Shown: piece by piece, positions 7,472-15,346 of the stretch
How the letters are laid out: every line of letters begins with the position of its first letter
How positions within the stretch are numbered: position 1 is the first letter of the stretch
DNA from: Acidobacteriota bacterium
GTDB lineage: Bacteria; Acidobacteriota; Terriglobia; Terriglobales; Acidobacteriaceae
Direction of reading: 5' to 3'
DNA: 22,197 nucleotides
Assembly: GCA_021780095.1 (NCBI GenBank)
Contig: JAJXZK010000255.1
Location: 1-22,197, forward strand
Position numbers and translations under genes: made by a program
Notes under the pieces: model-generated
The model's input: the letters and a program-made list of their open reading frames with translations, nothing else
Told to the model about the DNA's origin: nothing
Databases searched by the model: none

Positions 7472-8185
7472 ATGTCCATTGCCGAATCCATCGCGCGCGT
7501 AGAGGAACAGATAGCCACAGTCTGCCGACGTACGATGCGGCCCCGCGACAGCGTCCAAGTGATGGCGGTATCGAAGACGCACCCGGCAGAAATGATCATG
7601 CAGGCCTACGGCTGCGGCATCCGGCTGTTCGGCGAAAATCGCGTGCAGGAGTTCGCCGCCAAGCAGCCGGCATTGCAAGCCTCTGGAATGTCTTCTGACG
7701 CGGCTAACTTCCACTTAATTGGCCCGCTTCAGTCGAACAAATCCGCTCGCGCCGCGCAAATCTTCGACGGGATAGATTCGGTCGATTCGCTGCGCGTGGC
7801 TCAACGGCTGGATGAAGCGTGCGCAGCCGCCGCAAAGCGCCTGCCCATTCTGGTTGAGATCAAGCTAAGTCCAGAGGCATCCAAGCACGGCGTTGCGCCT
7901 GATACGGACGACTTGCATCGATTGCTTGAGCGTCTGCCGGATCTGGAAAACCTGATGTTTCGTGGTCTCATGACGATCCCGCCCTATTCCGAAGACCTGG
8001 AACAAGTGCGTCCCTATTTTCGGCGACTGCGCGAATTGCGGGACTCTCTTGCGCAACAGCGCCCGGCGCTGCAATTCGACGAGCTCTCCATGGGCATGTC
8101 GCACGATTTTGCTGTTGCCATAGAAGAAGGCTCCACGCTGGTGCGCATTGGCACGGCCATTTTTGGGACCAGGCCACCGGTATGA
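7472..8185 (+). CDS. yggS: YggS-family PLP-binding homeostasis protein
   Basis: A pyridoxal 5'-phosphate-binding protein of the YggS/PROSC (PLPBP) family. It has no known catalytic activity and helps keep PLP and amino-acid pools in balance. The 237-residue product shows VMAVSKTHP with the PLP lysine K35, FGENRVQEF, HLIGPLQSNK, LMTIPP, ELSMGMSHDF and VRIGTAIFG, the full set of family landmarks in order. The ATG at 7472 gives the expected N-terminus; its ribosome binding site is poor. It starts 10 bases after trxB, so it is probably translated as part of that operon. Its stop overlaps the start of the DUF167 gene, the common yggS-yggU arrangement. Confidence 0.93.
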   Translation: MSIAESIARVEEQIATVCRRTMRPRDSVQVMAVSKTHPAEMIMQAYGCGIRLFGENRVQEFAAKQPALQASGMSSDAANFHLIGPLQSNKSARAAQIFDGIDSVDSLRVAQRLDEACAAAAKRLPILVEIKLSPEASKHGVAPDTDDLHRLLERLPDLENLMFRGLMTIPPYSEDLEQVRPYFRRLRELRDSLAQQRPALQFDELSMGMSHDFAVAIEEGSTLVRIGTAIFGTRPPV

Positions 8186-8514
8186 CCGCGGAGTCCGCCC
8201 TGCGAATACGCGATACGACGCAGGGGGCGGTGTTCGAAGTACACGTTCATCCGCGCGCCAAACGCACCGCGATTACGGGCATCCTTGACGGCCGCGTGAA
8301 GCTTGCGCTCGCCTCACCGCCCGTCGACGGCCGCGCCAATGAAGAGTTGCAGCGATTCTTCGCCAAGCTTTTCGAGGTTTCCCGCAGCGCCGTCCAGGTC
8401 GTCGGCGGAAAGCACACGCGCGACAAACGTGTGTTGATTGCCGACCGAGACGGCGCTGCAATTCTTGCCGTGATCGAGCGGAAATTCGCGGCGTCGAGGA
8501 TGCCGCCGTCATAG
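8182..8514 (+). CDS. yggU: DUF167 / YggU family protein
   Basis: A 110-residue protein of the YggU (DUF167) family, whose function is not established. It has the family core: FEVHVHPRAKRTAI (18-31), the LASPPVDGRANEELQRFFAKLF stretch split around PVDGRAN, then VQVVGGKHTRDKRVLI. The start overlaps the yggS stop in an ATGA (8182-8185), which implies translational coupling. The last 15 residues are poorly conserved in such proteins. It closes the trxB-yggS-yggU operon; 86 bases follow before the symporter. Confidence 0.9.
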   Translation: MTAESALRIRDTTQGAVFEVHVHPRAKRTAITGILDGRVKLALASPPVDGRANEELQRFFAKLFEVSRSAVQVVGGKHTRDKRVLIADRDGAAILAVIERKFAASRMPPS

Positions 8515-8600
8515 CCCTCGCGCACTTTCATCTGTGCGATTCGCGGCTGCCTTCTATACACTGAACGGGTTCTCACAATTGTTTCGCGCGGGTTGAATTC

Positions 8601-10034
8601 ATGCCATCGCTCTACGCCGTGGTTTTAGCCGTCGTTATTTTTGTGCTGCTGGTCGTCTCGATGTCGCAGCTTCGCGGCGTCAAGACCAAGGCGGACTATT
8701 TGTTGGCGGGCCGCTCGCTGCCCGCGTTCGTTCTGGTGTTCACGCTTTTGTCGTCGTGGATTGGCGCCGGCTCCTTGTTTGCCGGGGCGGAAAATGCCTA
8801 TCGCAATGGCTTTGCCGCGTTGTGGCAGCCTGCCGGTGGCTGGGCTGGATTGCTGCTGATTTATTTCATCGCGCCCCGAGCGAGAAAGTTCGCTCAATTC
8901 ACCATCCCCGATCTGCTGGAAGCGCGCTATAACCAGACGGCGCGCGTCCTCGGCGTCATCGCCATCCTGTTTGCATATACGGCCATCGCAAGCTATCAAC
9001 TGCGTGGCGGCGGAGATATTCTTCACCTGATCTTTCCCGGTGCCATCAGCAGCAGGATGGGAATGTACATCATCGCGGCGTTCGTCATCGTCTTTACTGC
9101 ACTCGCGGGTATGGCATCGGTGGCGTACATGGATGTGGCGATTGGCCTTCTGGTGACGGTGGCATTGATCGTGTCGCTCCCGATTTTGTTGCACCAGACG
9201 GGCGGTGTTGCGGGTTTGAGTGCGTCGCTTCCGCCAACCCATTTTCAGGTGCTCGGGTCGATATCGTTTGCCCGCGCCATGGAGTTCTTTCTTCCCACCA
9301 TGCTGCTGATGCTGGGGAACCAGGCCATGTATCAAAAGTTCTTCTCCGCCAAATCGGAGAGAGATGCGCGGGTTGCGGTCGTGGGGTGGGTCATTGGCAC
9401 TGTGATTCTGGAAACGATCATTGTCGCGATTGCGGTCATCGGGTCGGCTCTATATCGCACAGGAGAAGTCAGCCAGCGTCCACGCGAAATCATCGCATAC
9501 ACGGCCACGCACGGGTTGCCTGCGTTCCTTGGCGCGCTGCTGTTGGGCGCTGTGTTTGCCAAGGTGATTTCCACTGCCAATAATTATCTCTTTTCACCCG
9601 CTACCAACCTTGTTAACGATGTTTTCCTGCGCTACATCCGTCCGAACGCCAGCAACAAGCGCATTCTGCTGGTTTCGCGGCTGGTCGTGGTTGGGCTCGG
9701 CATCTGGGCGCTGGTGCAGGGAGCGTACACGCAGTCAATTCTCGAAAAGGCGCTCTACGCCTACACAATTTATTCAGCCGCGCTGACTCCAGTGATTCTG
9801 GCTGCGTTTTATTCGCGCCGCATCAACTCGCAGGGAGCGGTCTCCTGCATCGCGGCCGGCACGCTTGTCACCGTTTTTTGGGATACGGATTTCGTGCGGC
9901 ATCACCTGCCCGCAGCCATTGCGCATCGCGACGCGATTTTCCCTGCGTTGATCGCTTCGCTCATCTGTTTGTTCGTTGTCAGTTGGCTCACGCCGCCTCC
10001 GCAGCGACAAAAAGTCGCCCAGTTTCTGCCCTGA
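8601..10034 (+). CDS. Sodium:solute symporter (SSS family)
   Basis: A 477-residue inner-membrane transporter of the SSS family, which couples solute uptake to the sodium gradient. About 12-13 hydrophobic segments are evident. The N-terminal half has the family's ADYLLAGRSLP (32-42), then SSWIGAGSLFAGAENAYRNG, a helix pair carrying sodium ligands in relatives. The LLLGAVFAKVISTANNYLFSPATN region matches the TM8 signature, where Ser and Thr residues bind the second sodium. The substrate cannot be told; proline, pantothenate, acetate and sugar carriers share this fold. A TATACA-like -10 lies about 45 bases upstream, but a -35 is unclear. It may have its own promoter, since it is 86 bases after yggU on the same strand and 45 bases before the desulfurase. 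Confidence 0.9.
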   Translation: MPSLYAVVLAVVIFVLLVVSMSQLRGVKTKADYLLAGRSLPAFVLVFTLLSSWIGAGSLFAGAENAYRNGFAALWQPAGGWAGLLLIYFIAPRARKFAQFTIPDLLEARYNQTARVLGVIAILFAYTAIASYQLRGGGDILHLIFPGAISSRMGMYIIAAFVIVFTALAGMASVAYMDVAIGLLVTVALIVSLPILLHQTGGVAGLSASLPPTHFQVLGSISFARAMEFFLPTMLLMLGNQAMYQKFFSAKSERDARVAVVGWVIGTVILETIIVAIAVIGSALYRTGEVSQRPREIIAYTATHGLPAFLGALLLGAVFAKVISTANNYLFSPATNLVNDVFLRYIRPNASNKRILLVSRLVVVGLGIWALVQGAYTQSILEKALYAYTIYSAALTPVILAAFYSRRINSQGAVSCIAAGTLVTVFWDTDFVRHHLPAAIAHRDAIFPALIASLICLFVVSWLTPPPQRQKVAQFLP

Positions 10035-10079
10035 GCACTGCTGTTATCCACGCCGTACAATAGCATTGGGAGTGTTTTG

Positions 10080-11282
10080 ATGATGCGCCGTGTCTACATG
10101 GATGCAAATGCGACGACGCCGCTGCTGCCAGAGGTCCTGGAGGCGATGCAGCCGTATTTTGTCGAGCGCTTTGGCAATGCCAGTTCCGTCCACTCTTTCG
10201 GGCAGCAGGCTCGGGGAGCGGTGGAACAGGCGCGCATCAAAGTGGCCGCATTATTGCGCTGCCGCCCGGCGGAAATTGTTTTCACCAGCGGCGGCACAGA
10301 GAGCGATAACCTGGCGCTGTTTGGCGCCACGAAACCTGGCGATCACATAATTACAACGACCATTGAACATCATGCTGTGCTTCATGCCGTCGAGCAACTG
10401 GCGAAGTCGGGTCGCGACGTCACCTTTATCCCGGTAAATGACAATGGAGTCGCCGACCCCGACGATGTACGCCGCGCCCTGCGCCCCAACACGCGTTTGA
10501 TCAGCGTCATGATGGCGAATAATGAAACTGGGGCTATCCAGCCTGTCGACGCGATCGGCGTGATTGCGGCGGAGGCGGGGGTGCAGTTCCACACCGATGC
10601 CGTGCAGGCTGCTGGAAAATTGGCGCTGAACGTGGAGAAAATAGACTGCAATTTGCTCTCAATCTCGGGCCACAAGATGCACGCACCCCAGGGCACGGGA
10701 GTTCTCTTCGTGCGCAAAGACACGAAAATTGAGCCATTGATGTACGGTGGCACGCACGAGCGTCAACGCCGCGCAGGCACGGAGAATTTGGCAGGAATTG
10801 TTGGCCTGGGCAAGGCGGCGGAGATCGCCGCGAGATCTCTGGAGGATGGATCCACGCAACAAATTGCGGCCCTACGCGATCGGCTGCAGAATGAAATTTT
10901 GGCTCGTGTCTCTGACGCCGGCGTGCATTCCGGCCACGCGCCGCGTGTTTCCAACACCAGCAACTTGTGGTTCGATCACCTGGAAGGGGAGGCCCTGGTC
11001 ATCTCGCTGGATCTAAAAGGTCTCGCGGTTTCCGGCGGCTCCGCATGCGCTTCGGGAGCGAGCGAACCGTCGCACGTGTTGACCGCGATGCGTGTCCCGT
11101 CCGAGCGCGCTCGTGCCAGCCTTCGCTTTAGCCTGTCCAAGCTGAGTACGGCGGAAGAGGTGGACTACGCCATTGAAATTGTGCCGCAGGCGGTCGCCAA
11201 ACTGCGGGAGCTATCGCCCTTCTATCGCAAAAACGACATGGTCCCTGCGAATGCAATTCGAATTGCGACAGCGCAAATCTAG
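10080..11282 (+). CDS. Cysteine desulfurase (NifS/IscS family)
   Basis: A PLP enzyme that takes sulfur from cysteine, leaving alanine and a protein persulfide. The sulfur serves iron-sulfur clusters and tRNA thiolation. In the 400-residue product the N-terminal YMDANATTPL, the PLP-stacking His in TIEHHAV, the Asp-Ala-Val-Gln of HTDAVQAAGK, the Schiff-base lysine (K199 in SISGHKMHAPQG), and the catalytic cysteine C323 in GGSACASGASEPSHV are intact. The short active-site loop suits group I (NifS/IscS), not SufS. Two ATG codons follow a TTG. I use 10080, seven bases after GGGAG. It precedes mnmA by 27 bases, so a role as the sulfur donor for tRNA 2-thiouridine is the natural reading. Any iscU or iscA partner is not in the window. 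Confidence 0.93.
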   Translation: MMRRVYMDANATTPLLPEVLEAMQPYFVERFGNASSVHSFGQQARGAVEQARIKVAALLRCRPAEIVFTSGGTESDNLALFGATKPGDHIITTTIEHHAVLHAVEQLAKSGRDVTFIPVNDNGVADPDDVRRALRPNTRLISVMMANNETGAIQPVDAIGVIAAEAGVQFHTDAVQAAGKLALNVEKIDCNLLSISGHKMHAPQGTGVLFVRKDTKIEPLMYGGTHERQRRAGTENLAGIVGLGKAAEIAARSLEDGSTQQIAALRDRLQNEILARVSDAGVHSGHAPRVSNTSNLWFDHLEGEALVISLDLKGLAVSGGSACASGASEPSHVLTAMRVPSERARASLRFSLSKLSTAEEVDYAIEIVPQAVAKLRELSPFYRKNDMVPANAIRIATAQI

Positions 11283-11309
11283 TCGAGGAAAGATACATTT
11301 CTCAGAGCC

Positions 11310-12422
11310 ATGTCCACACCCGAAACCATCGCCGTTGCAATGTCCGGTGGAGTTGACTCCTCGACCGTGGCTGCCATGCTCAAGTCGGAAGGCTACAATC
11401 TCGTCGGCTTGACGCTGCAGCTGTGGAACCAACGCCGCCTCGCGGGTCGGCCCGGGATGCCGGAGACCAGCGAAGGCCGCTGCTGCTCGCTCGACGACGT
11501 CTATGACGCGCGCCGTGTCGCCGAGCATCTTGGCATCCCTTATTACGTAGTGAATCAGCAGGACCGGTTTGAGCACGATGTGGTGCAGCCGTTTGTTCAG
11601 GAGTATTTGAGCGGTCGCACTCCGGTACCATGTACGCTTTGCAATAACCATCTGAAGTTTGCCCAGTTGCTGGACACGGCGCGTCAGATTGGGGCTGAGC
11701 GCATCGCCACCGGGCACTATGCGCGCAATGAATATGATCCGGTGCGTGACCGCTGGATATTAAAGCGGCCAGCCGATGCCAGCAAGGACCAGACCTATTT
11801 TCTTTTTGGATTGACGCAGGCGCAGTTGAGCCGCAGTTTGTTTCCATTGGGCAGCTATCGCAAGCCGGATGTCCGCGCAATTGCGGAGCAAGAGGGACTG
11901 GCGCTGGCCAACAAGCGGGATTCGCAGGAGATTTGCTTCATCCCCGGAGGCGACTATAAGCAGTTTCTCGACGCCTATCTTGCCGATCGGGGAGAGGTCA
12001 TGCCGGATACCAGCGGCGATCTTGTCACCACGACGGGCGAAGTGGTTGGGCATCACGAGGGCATCCACAACTTCACGGTGGGCCAGCGGAAGGGCCTCGG
12101 AATGGCGACTGGCTCCCCTCTCTACGTGATCGGGATCAACGGCGCGGATAGGAAAGTTGTGGTGGGCAACTGCGACGAACTGACATCAAAAACGTTGCGA
12201 GCGAATCGTCTCAACTGGATTTCCAATTCGCGTCTGGAAGGCACGCTGCGGTTGCAGGTAAAGATTCGTCATCGTCATGAAGCCGCGTGGGCCTCGCTAG
12301 AAATGTCAGGCGACGATGTCGTGTCGGTGAGGTTCGATCAGCCGCAACGCGCCGTGACGCCAGGACAGGCGGCAGTGTTCTACGATGGCGAAGAAGTTGC
12401 GGGCGGCGGCTGGATTGTTTAA
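11310..12422 (+). CDS. mnmA: tRNA-specific 2-thiouridylase MnmA
   Basis: Adds sulfur to uridine 34 of tRNA-Lys, tRNA-Glu and tRNA-Gln, using ATP and a persulfide. The 370-residue protein has the PP-loop AMSGGVDSS (10-18), the first catalytic cysteine (Cys111 in VPCTLCNNHLKF), and the second in DSQEICFIPGGDY (Cys209). These match the pair that in E. coli MnmA forms the persulfide or disulfide. ATGHYAR and SKDQTYFLF are also typical. The ATG at 11310 has no close ribosome binding site; GAGGAAAG is about 18 bases away. Gene order with the desulfurase 27 bases upstream suggests an operon for the same pathway. It converges on the M23 gene, 66 bases away, with no clear terminator between them. Confidence 0.95.
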   Translation: MSTPETIAVAMSGGVDSSTVAAMLKSEGYNLVGLTLQLWNQRRLAGRPGMPETSEGRCCSLDDVYDARRVAEHLGIPYYVVNQQDRFEHDVVQPFVQEYLSGRTPVPCTLCNNHLKFAQLLDTARQIGAERIATGHYARNEYDPVRDRWILKRPADASKDQTYFLFGLTQAQLSRSLFPLGSYRKPDVRAIAEQEGLALANKRDSQEICFIPGGDYKQFLDAYLADRGEVMPDTSGDLVTTTGEVVGHHEGIHNFTVGQRKGLGMATGSPLYVIGINGADRKVVVGNCDELTSKTLRANRLNWISNSRLEGTLRLQVKIRHRHEAAWASLEMSGDDVVSVRFDQPQRAVTPGQAAVFYDGEEVAGGGWIV

Positions 12423-12488
12423 TCGCTGGAAAATGTCTCTGACGTTGCGCGGCGTTTGGCGTGGATATTTATGGGTAGCGCGTTAGAA

Positions 12489-13442
12489 CTACTGGCCGGA
12501 CTGTTGCGGCATCTCGTTGGTCTCGGCCATCTGGGCCATCGTCATGCGCATGTATCGGTGAGGGTTGACAGCGGTGTCGTTAATCCGGACCTCATAATGC
12601 AAGTGCGCGCCGGTGCTGCGTCCGCTGACTCCCACGTATCCAATCACCTGGCCGCGAGTGATGCTCTCACCCGGAACTACCGTCATCGACGCCATGTGTG
12701 CATACAACGTGGTGATTCCATGGCCGTGATTCAAAACAACTTCTCGACCATATCCGGAACCCCAGGCCGCGCTCGCGACGACCGCATCGCCAGTCGCATG
12801 AATCGCAGTTCCCGTCGCAGCGGCAATGTCGATTCCGCGATGGAACTCACCCTCGTCGCCGGCAAACGGATCGTTCCGCTCGCCGAAGGAACTGGTGATG
12901 CGTCCCATGACCGGCCACAGTGTCGGCGCATTGGCTAGATTCACCCAGTCTGTCAGCGTCGAGGTCGGGCCCATTCCGGAAGTCAACGCCCGAGTTGCCA
13001 CGCCTGAGAGCGCAGTATCGCGCAGTGCATACAAGCGGTCGAGAGAGTTTTTGTAGTTATCGTTGTCCGCGAGGACGGCAGGGGTGGCGCTGCTGGTGCG
13101 GGGAGTCTTGACGACGCCAAGCTTGCTCTGGCGCAGCCCATACAGCACGGATACTTCACTGGCCAGCGACCCCAGAGAAGCGACCTGAATGTCTTTCTGC
13201 TTCGCGTCCTTTTGCAACAGCTGATACTGCTTGCGAAGTGTTTGCTGCTCGCTGCGGACACGATTGAATTGTTCGGTCTTCAGCAGCATTCTACCGTAGG
13301 ATCCGGCGAGTCCAGTGATCGTAAACAGGCCGACCGCCGCCGCAGTCACGAAGGCATACGCGTAGCGCATCGGAATTGGGACCTTGTGCAGCTGGCCCTG
13401 ATCATCTCGGGTTACATACACGATGTAGTGATGCTTACGCAC
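12489..13442 (-). CDS. M23 family (LytM-type) peptidoglycan endopeptidase, membrane-anchored
   Basis: A cell-envelope zinc peptidase that cuts peptidoglycan cross-bridges, or a regulator of that family. From the GTG at 13442 the protein is 317 residues and starts RKHHYIVYVTRDDQG. An N-terminal transmembrane helix (about 28-49) follows, then a coiled-coil-like region with many Gln, Lys and Glu (55-90), a linker and the M23 domain (178-295). The zinc ligands are intact: H201 and D205 in FHRGIDIAA, and H280 and H282 in GAHLHYEV, with H249 in YAHM for catalysis. So it is likely active, unlike degenerate EnvC-type members. I prefer the GTG at 13442 because homologues begin there; a longer frame upstream has low-complexity, unlikely sequence. 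The ribosome binding site AAAGGAA is rather distant. The gene is divergent from thiL. Confidence 0.88.
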   Translation of the reverse strand: MRKHHYIVYVTRDDQGQLHKVPIPMRYAYAFVTAAAVGLFTITGLAGSYGRMLLKTEQFNRVRSEQQTLRKQYQLLQKDAKQKDIQVASLGSLASEVSVLYGLRQSKLGVVKTPRTSSATPAVLADNDNYKNSLDRLYALRDTALSGVATRALTSGMGPTSTLTDWVNLANAPTLWPVMGRITSSFGERNDPFAGDEGEFHRGIDIAAATGTAIHATGDAVVASAAWGSGYGREVVLNHGHGITTLYAHMASMTVVPGESITRGQVIGYVGVSGRSTGAHLHYEVRINDTAVNPHRYMRMTMAQMAETNEMPQQSGQ

Positions 13443-13528
13443 GTGTGAAACTCGTTTCCTTTCAGCGAGTCCAATTCTGGACGGCAAACAACTTCCCGCG
13501 CGATCGAGTGGGACAAAAGGAGGTACCC

Positions 13529-13585
13529 ATGCGGATCGGGGAGGATGCGCACTATGCCAGTGTATATGCTGAGGGACCAGCCTAG
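13529..13585 (+). CDS. Micro-ORF behind a near-perfect ribosome binding site
   Basis: In the gap between the M23 and thiL genes, AAAGGAGGT (13516-13524) is the strongest Shine-Dalgarno sequence in the window. Four bases later comes an ATG. It opens an 18-codon frame, MRIGEDAHYASVYAEGPA, ending in TAG at 13583-13585. The peptide resembles nothing I know and has no obvious run of regulatory codons. It could be a leader peptide for thiL, whose start is 124 bases further on, or a separate small protein. It lies antisense to the upstream region of the M23 gene. The ribosome binding site is real in sequence; translation and function are inference. Confidence 0.4.
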   Translation: MRIGEDAHYASVYAEGPA

Positions 13586-13709
13586 CAAAGACAGGATGGG
13601 GCGTCAATCAAGAAAAGTAGAATCCTAACCGGGAATCAAAGGACGCATAAGCAGACCGTAGTCCCAAATCTGCAATAGGTTAGCGTCGAAGGCGGTATTC
13701 TGGCATTTG

Positions 13710-14870
13710 ATGCGTCAACTATCCACCAGTGGCGAACGAGCTTTCATTGAGTCCTTACGCAACCGGTTAGCCCATTCGCGCGGCACGGATCGCAGGCCTT
13801 CTCGGAGTCGGCGCGAAATCACGGTGTCCTCGTTTTCGCCCGTAATTGAGGGCATTGGCGACGATTGCGCTATTCTTCGGCCGGTATGCGGGAATGAAGT
13901 CCTTGTCACCACGGACTTTACATTAGAAAGGGTGCATTTTCGGCGCGAATGGCATTCGGCCCAGTCGGTTGGACATCGCTGCCTAGCGCGCGGATTAAGC
14001 GATCTTGCCGCCATGGGTGCCAAGCCTCTGGCTGCGTTTTTATCGCTGGCGCTTCCGGTGGAATTGGTGCGCAGTCATGCCGGACGGCCCTCGTGGCGGG
14101 AATGTTTCTTTGACGGATTTCTTTCTCTCGCGGACAAGTACAACGTTCCTCTAGCCGGCGGCGATACGGCGCAGTCTCCATTGATCCCAGCGATATCGCG
14201 ACGCGATCGGCACGGTCGGCGCCAGACGCCGACAGGCCTTGCGTTGATGGATATTATTCTGGTCGGTACTGCACCCCGCGCGCGGGCGCTTCGCCGCTCT
14301 ACGGCGAAAGTCGGGGATCGTATTTTCGTCACCGGCTGCCTGGGCGGCGCAGTTGCTGAATTGGCGCAACTCGCAACCTATCCTCGACGGTATCGGAAGG
14401 CGACAACTGCAATGGCAGAAGCCGGCACGCCGAATCCTCATCCGCATCTGTTTCCAGAACCGCGGCTGGCCGTTGGTGCATGGCTGCTGAAGAATCGTCG
14501 CGCCAGTTCTGCGATCGACATCAGCGATGGTCTGTCGACCGACCTCAATCATCTTTGTGAAGAATCTAGTTTGGCCGCCACGATCGGTGCGTCTGCCATT
14601 CCGATTCATCCGATTGCACAGCGCGCGGCAGCCTCGGATGCAGATAAGGCGTTGCAGTTTGCATTGCACGGCGGGGAAGACTATGAACTGCTGTTTACGG
14701 CGTCACCGAAGACGCATGTTCCGCACAGCATTGCCGGTGTTCCAATTACCTGCATCGGGGAAATGCGCGCAGACAAATCCCGGACTCCGCGCCTCCTGCT
14801 TCAGGAAACGTTCGATGGTCAAAAGCGGGTACGACCGCTACCGCCGGGCGGTTGGGAGCATTTCACCTAG
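13710..14870 (+). CDS. thiL: Thiamine-monophosphate kinase
   Basis: Phosphorylates thiamine monophosphate to the active coenzyme thiamine diphosphate, using ATP, in the cytosol. The signature elements are present: the GEFE-like start (GERAFI), GIGDDCAIL (48-56), a TTDF (67-70) for magnesium, SDLAAMGAKP (97-106), LAGGDTAQSP (148-157), the GTAPRARALRRS lid and IDISDGLSTDLN (269-280) with GGEDYELLF. At 386 residues it is longer than the usual 320-330. The excess lies in two Arg-rich stretches: 21-40 (AHSRGTDRRPSRSRRE) and 158-176 (around ISRRDRHGRRQTP) right after the magnesium loop. I start at the ATG 13710. The ribosome binding site AAGGCGG is about 13 bases away, slightly far. No TPP riboswitch is visible upstream. 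Confidence 0.9.
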   Translation: MRQLSTSGERAFIESLRNRLAHSRGTDRRPSRSRREITVSSFSPVIEGIGDDCAILRPVCGNEVLVTTDFTLERVHFRREWHSAQSVGHRCLARGLSDLAAMGAKPLAAFLSLALPVELVRSHAGRPSWRECFFDGFLSLADKYNVPLAGGDTAQSPLIPAISRRDRHGRRQTPTGLALMDIILVGTAPRARALRRSTAKVGDRIFVTGCLGGAVAELAQLATYPRRYRKATTAMAEAGTPNPHPHLFPEPRLAVGAWLLKNRRASSAIDISDGLSTDLNHLCEESSLAATIGASAIPIHPIAQRAAASDADKALQFALHGGEDYELLFTASPKTHVPHSIAGVPITCIGEMRADKSRTPRLLLQETFDGQKRVRPLPPGGWEHFT

Positions 14871-14925
14871 CGTGGCTCGTACGCCCGACGCCAAGCGATT
14901 TCAGAGCAAATCTCTGTCCGCGCCC

Positions 14926-15216
14926 TCATCTTCCCAAAAAGCCTATCGACCACGCACCAATTATCACGCAGCCAACCGTTAAGCCCAAGAAGAGAAGGAA
15001 TTGAAATAGGAGGTGTCCATTCGGGAAAAGTCTTCGATATTCACGATAGAGGCGCAAATTCTTTGGCAAATACCACCCTATCAAAGAGAACTGCGCGTCC
15101 TTAGGCTGTTTGCCGTTTACTTGATCTACCATCTTGTAGTTGATAATGGTCGAAAGAAGACCATAGACTGACACTCCCGTTACAGCCGCGATTCCGAGGA
15201 ACAAGCGAATGGACAT
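14926..15216 (-). CDS. Small two-pass membrane protein, unknown function
   Basis: A 96-residue protein I do not recognise. It has two strong hydrophobic segments, about 3-25 and 69-92. A polar loop with GWYLPKNLRLYREYRRLFP lies between them, so it is probably an inner-membrane protein with both ends on the same side. I place the start at the ATG 15216, where the first membrane segment begins. A longer version from 15348 would add 44 residues of unlikely composition and overlap the gltX start. The ribosome binding site is weak. It is divergent from gltX with a 130-base gap and converges with thiL, 55 bases away. Codon usage looks somewhat more AT-rich than its neighbours. The frame is open and hydrophobic in an ordered way, which supports a real gene. 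Confidence 0.55.
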   Translation of the reverse strand: MSIRLFLGIAAVTGVSVYGLLSTIINYKMVDQVNGKQPKDAQFSLIGWYLPKNLRLYREYRRLFPNGHLLFQFLLFLGLTVGCVIIGAWSIGFLGR

Positions 15217-15346
15217 AGCTTCGATTCTAGGAGAGAAAGCCGGTTTGCAAGAAGGTGCATAGTTCATATTGGCCCACTTCCTACGGCGGTTGATCCACAA
15301 GTATCTCGCAAGGACGGCACCCGCTCCTTTGTTACCATCAGGATTC

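Noticed and set aside
8625..9335. 236-codon minus-strand open frame
   Set aside because: It is antisense to the symporter, very rich in Arg, Gln and His, and typical of a shadow frame.
10077..10079. TTG as the start of the cysteine desulfurase
   Set aside because: Two ATG codons follow at once, and the first has better spacing from GGGAG.
13443..13709. Possible TPP riboswitch ahead of thiL
   Set aside because: The conserved CTGAGA and downstream thi-box elements are absent.
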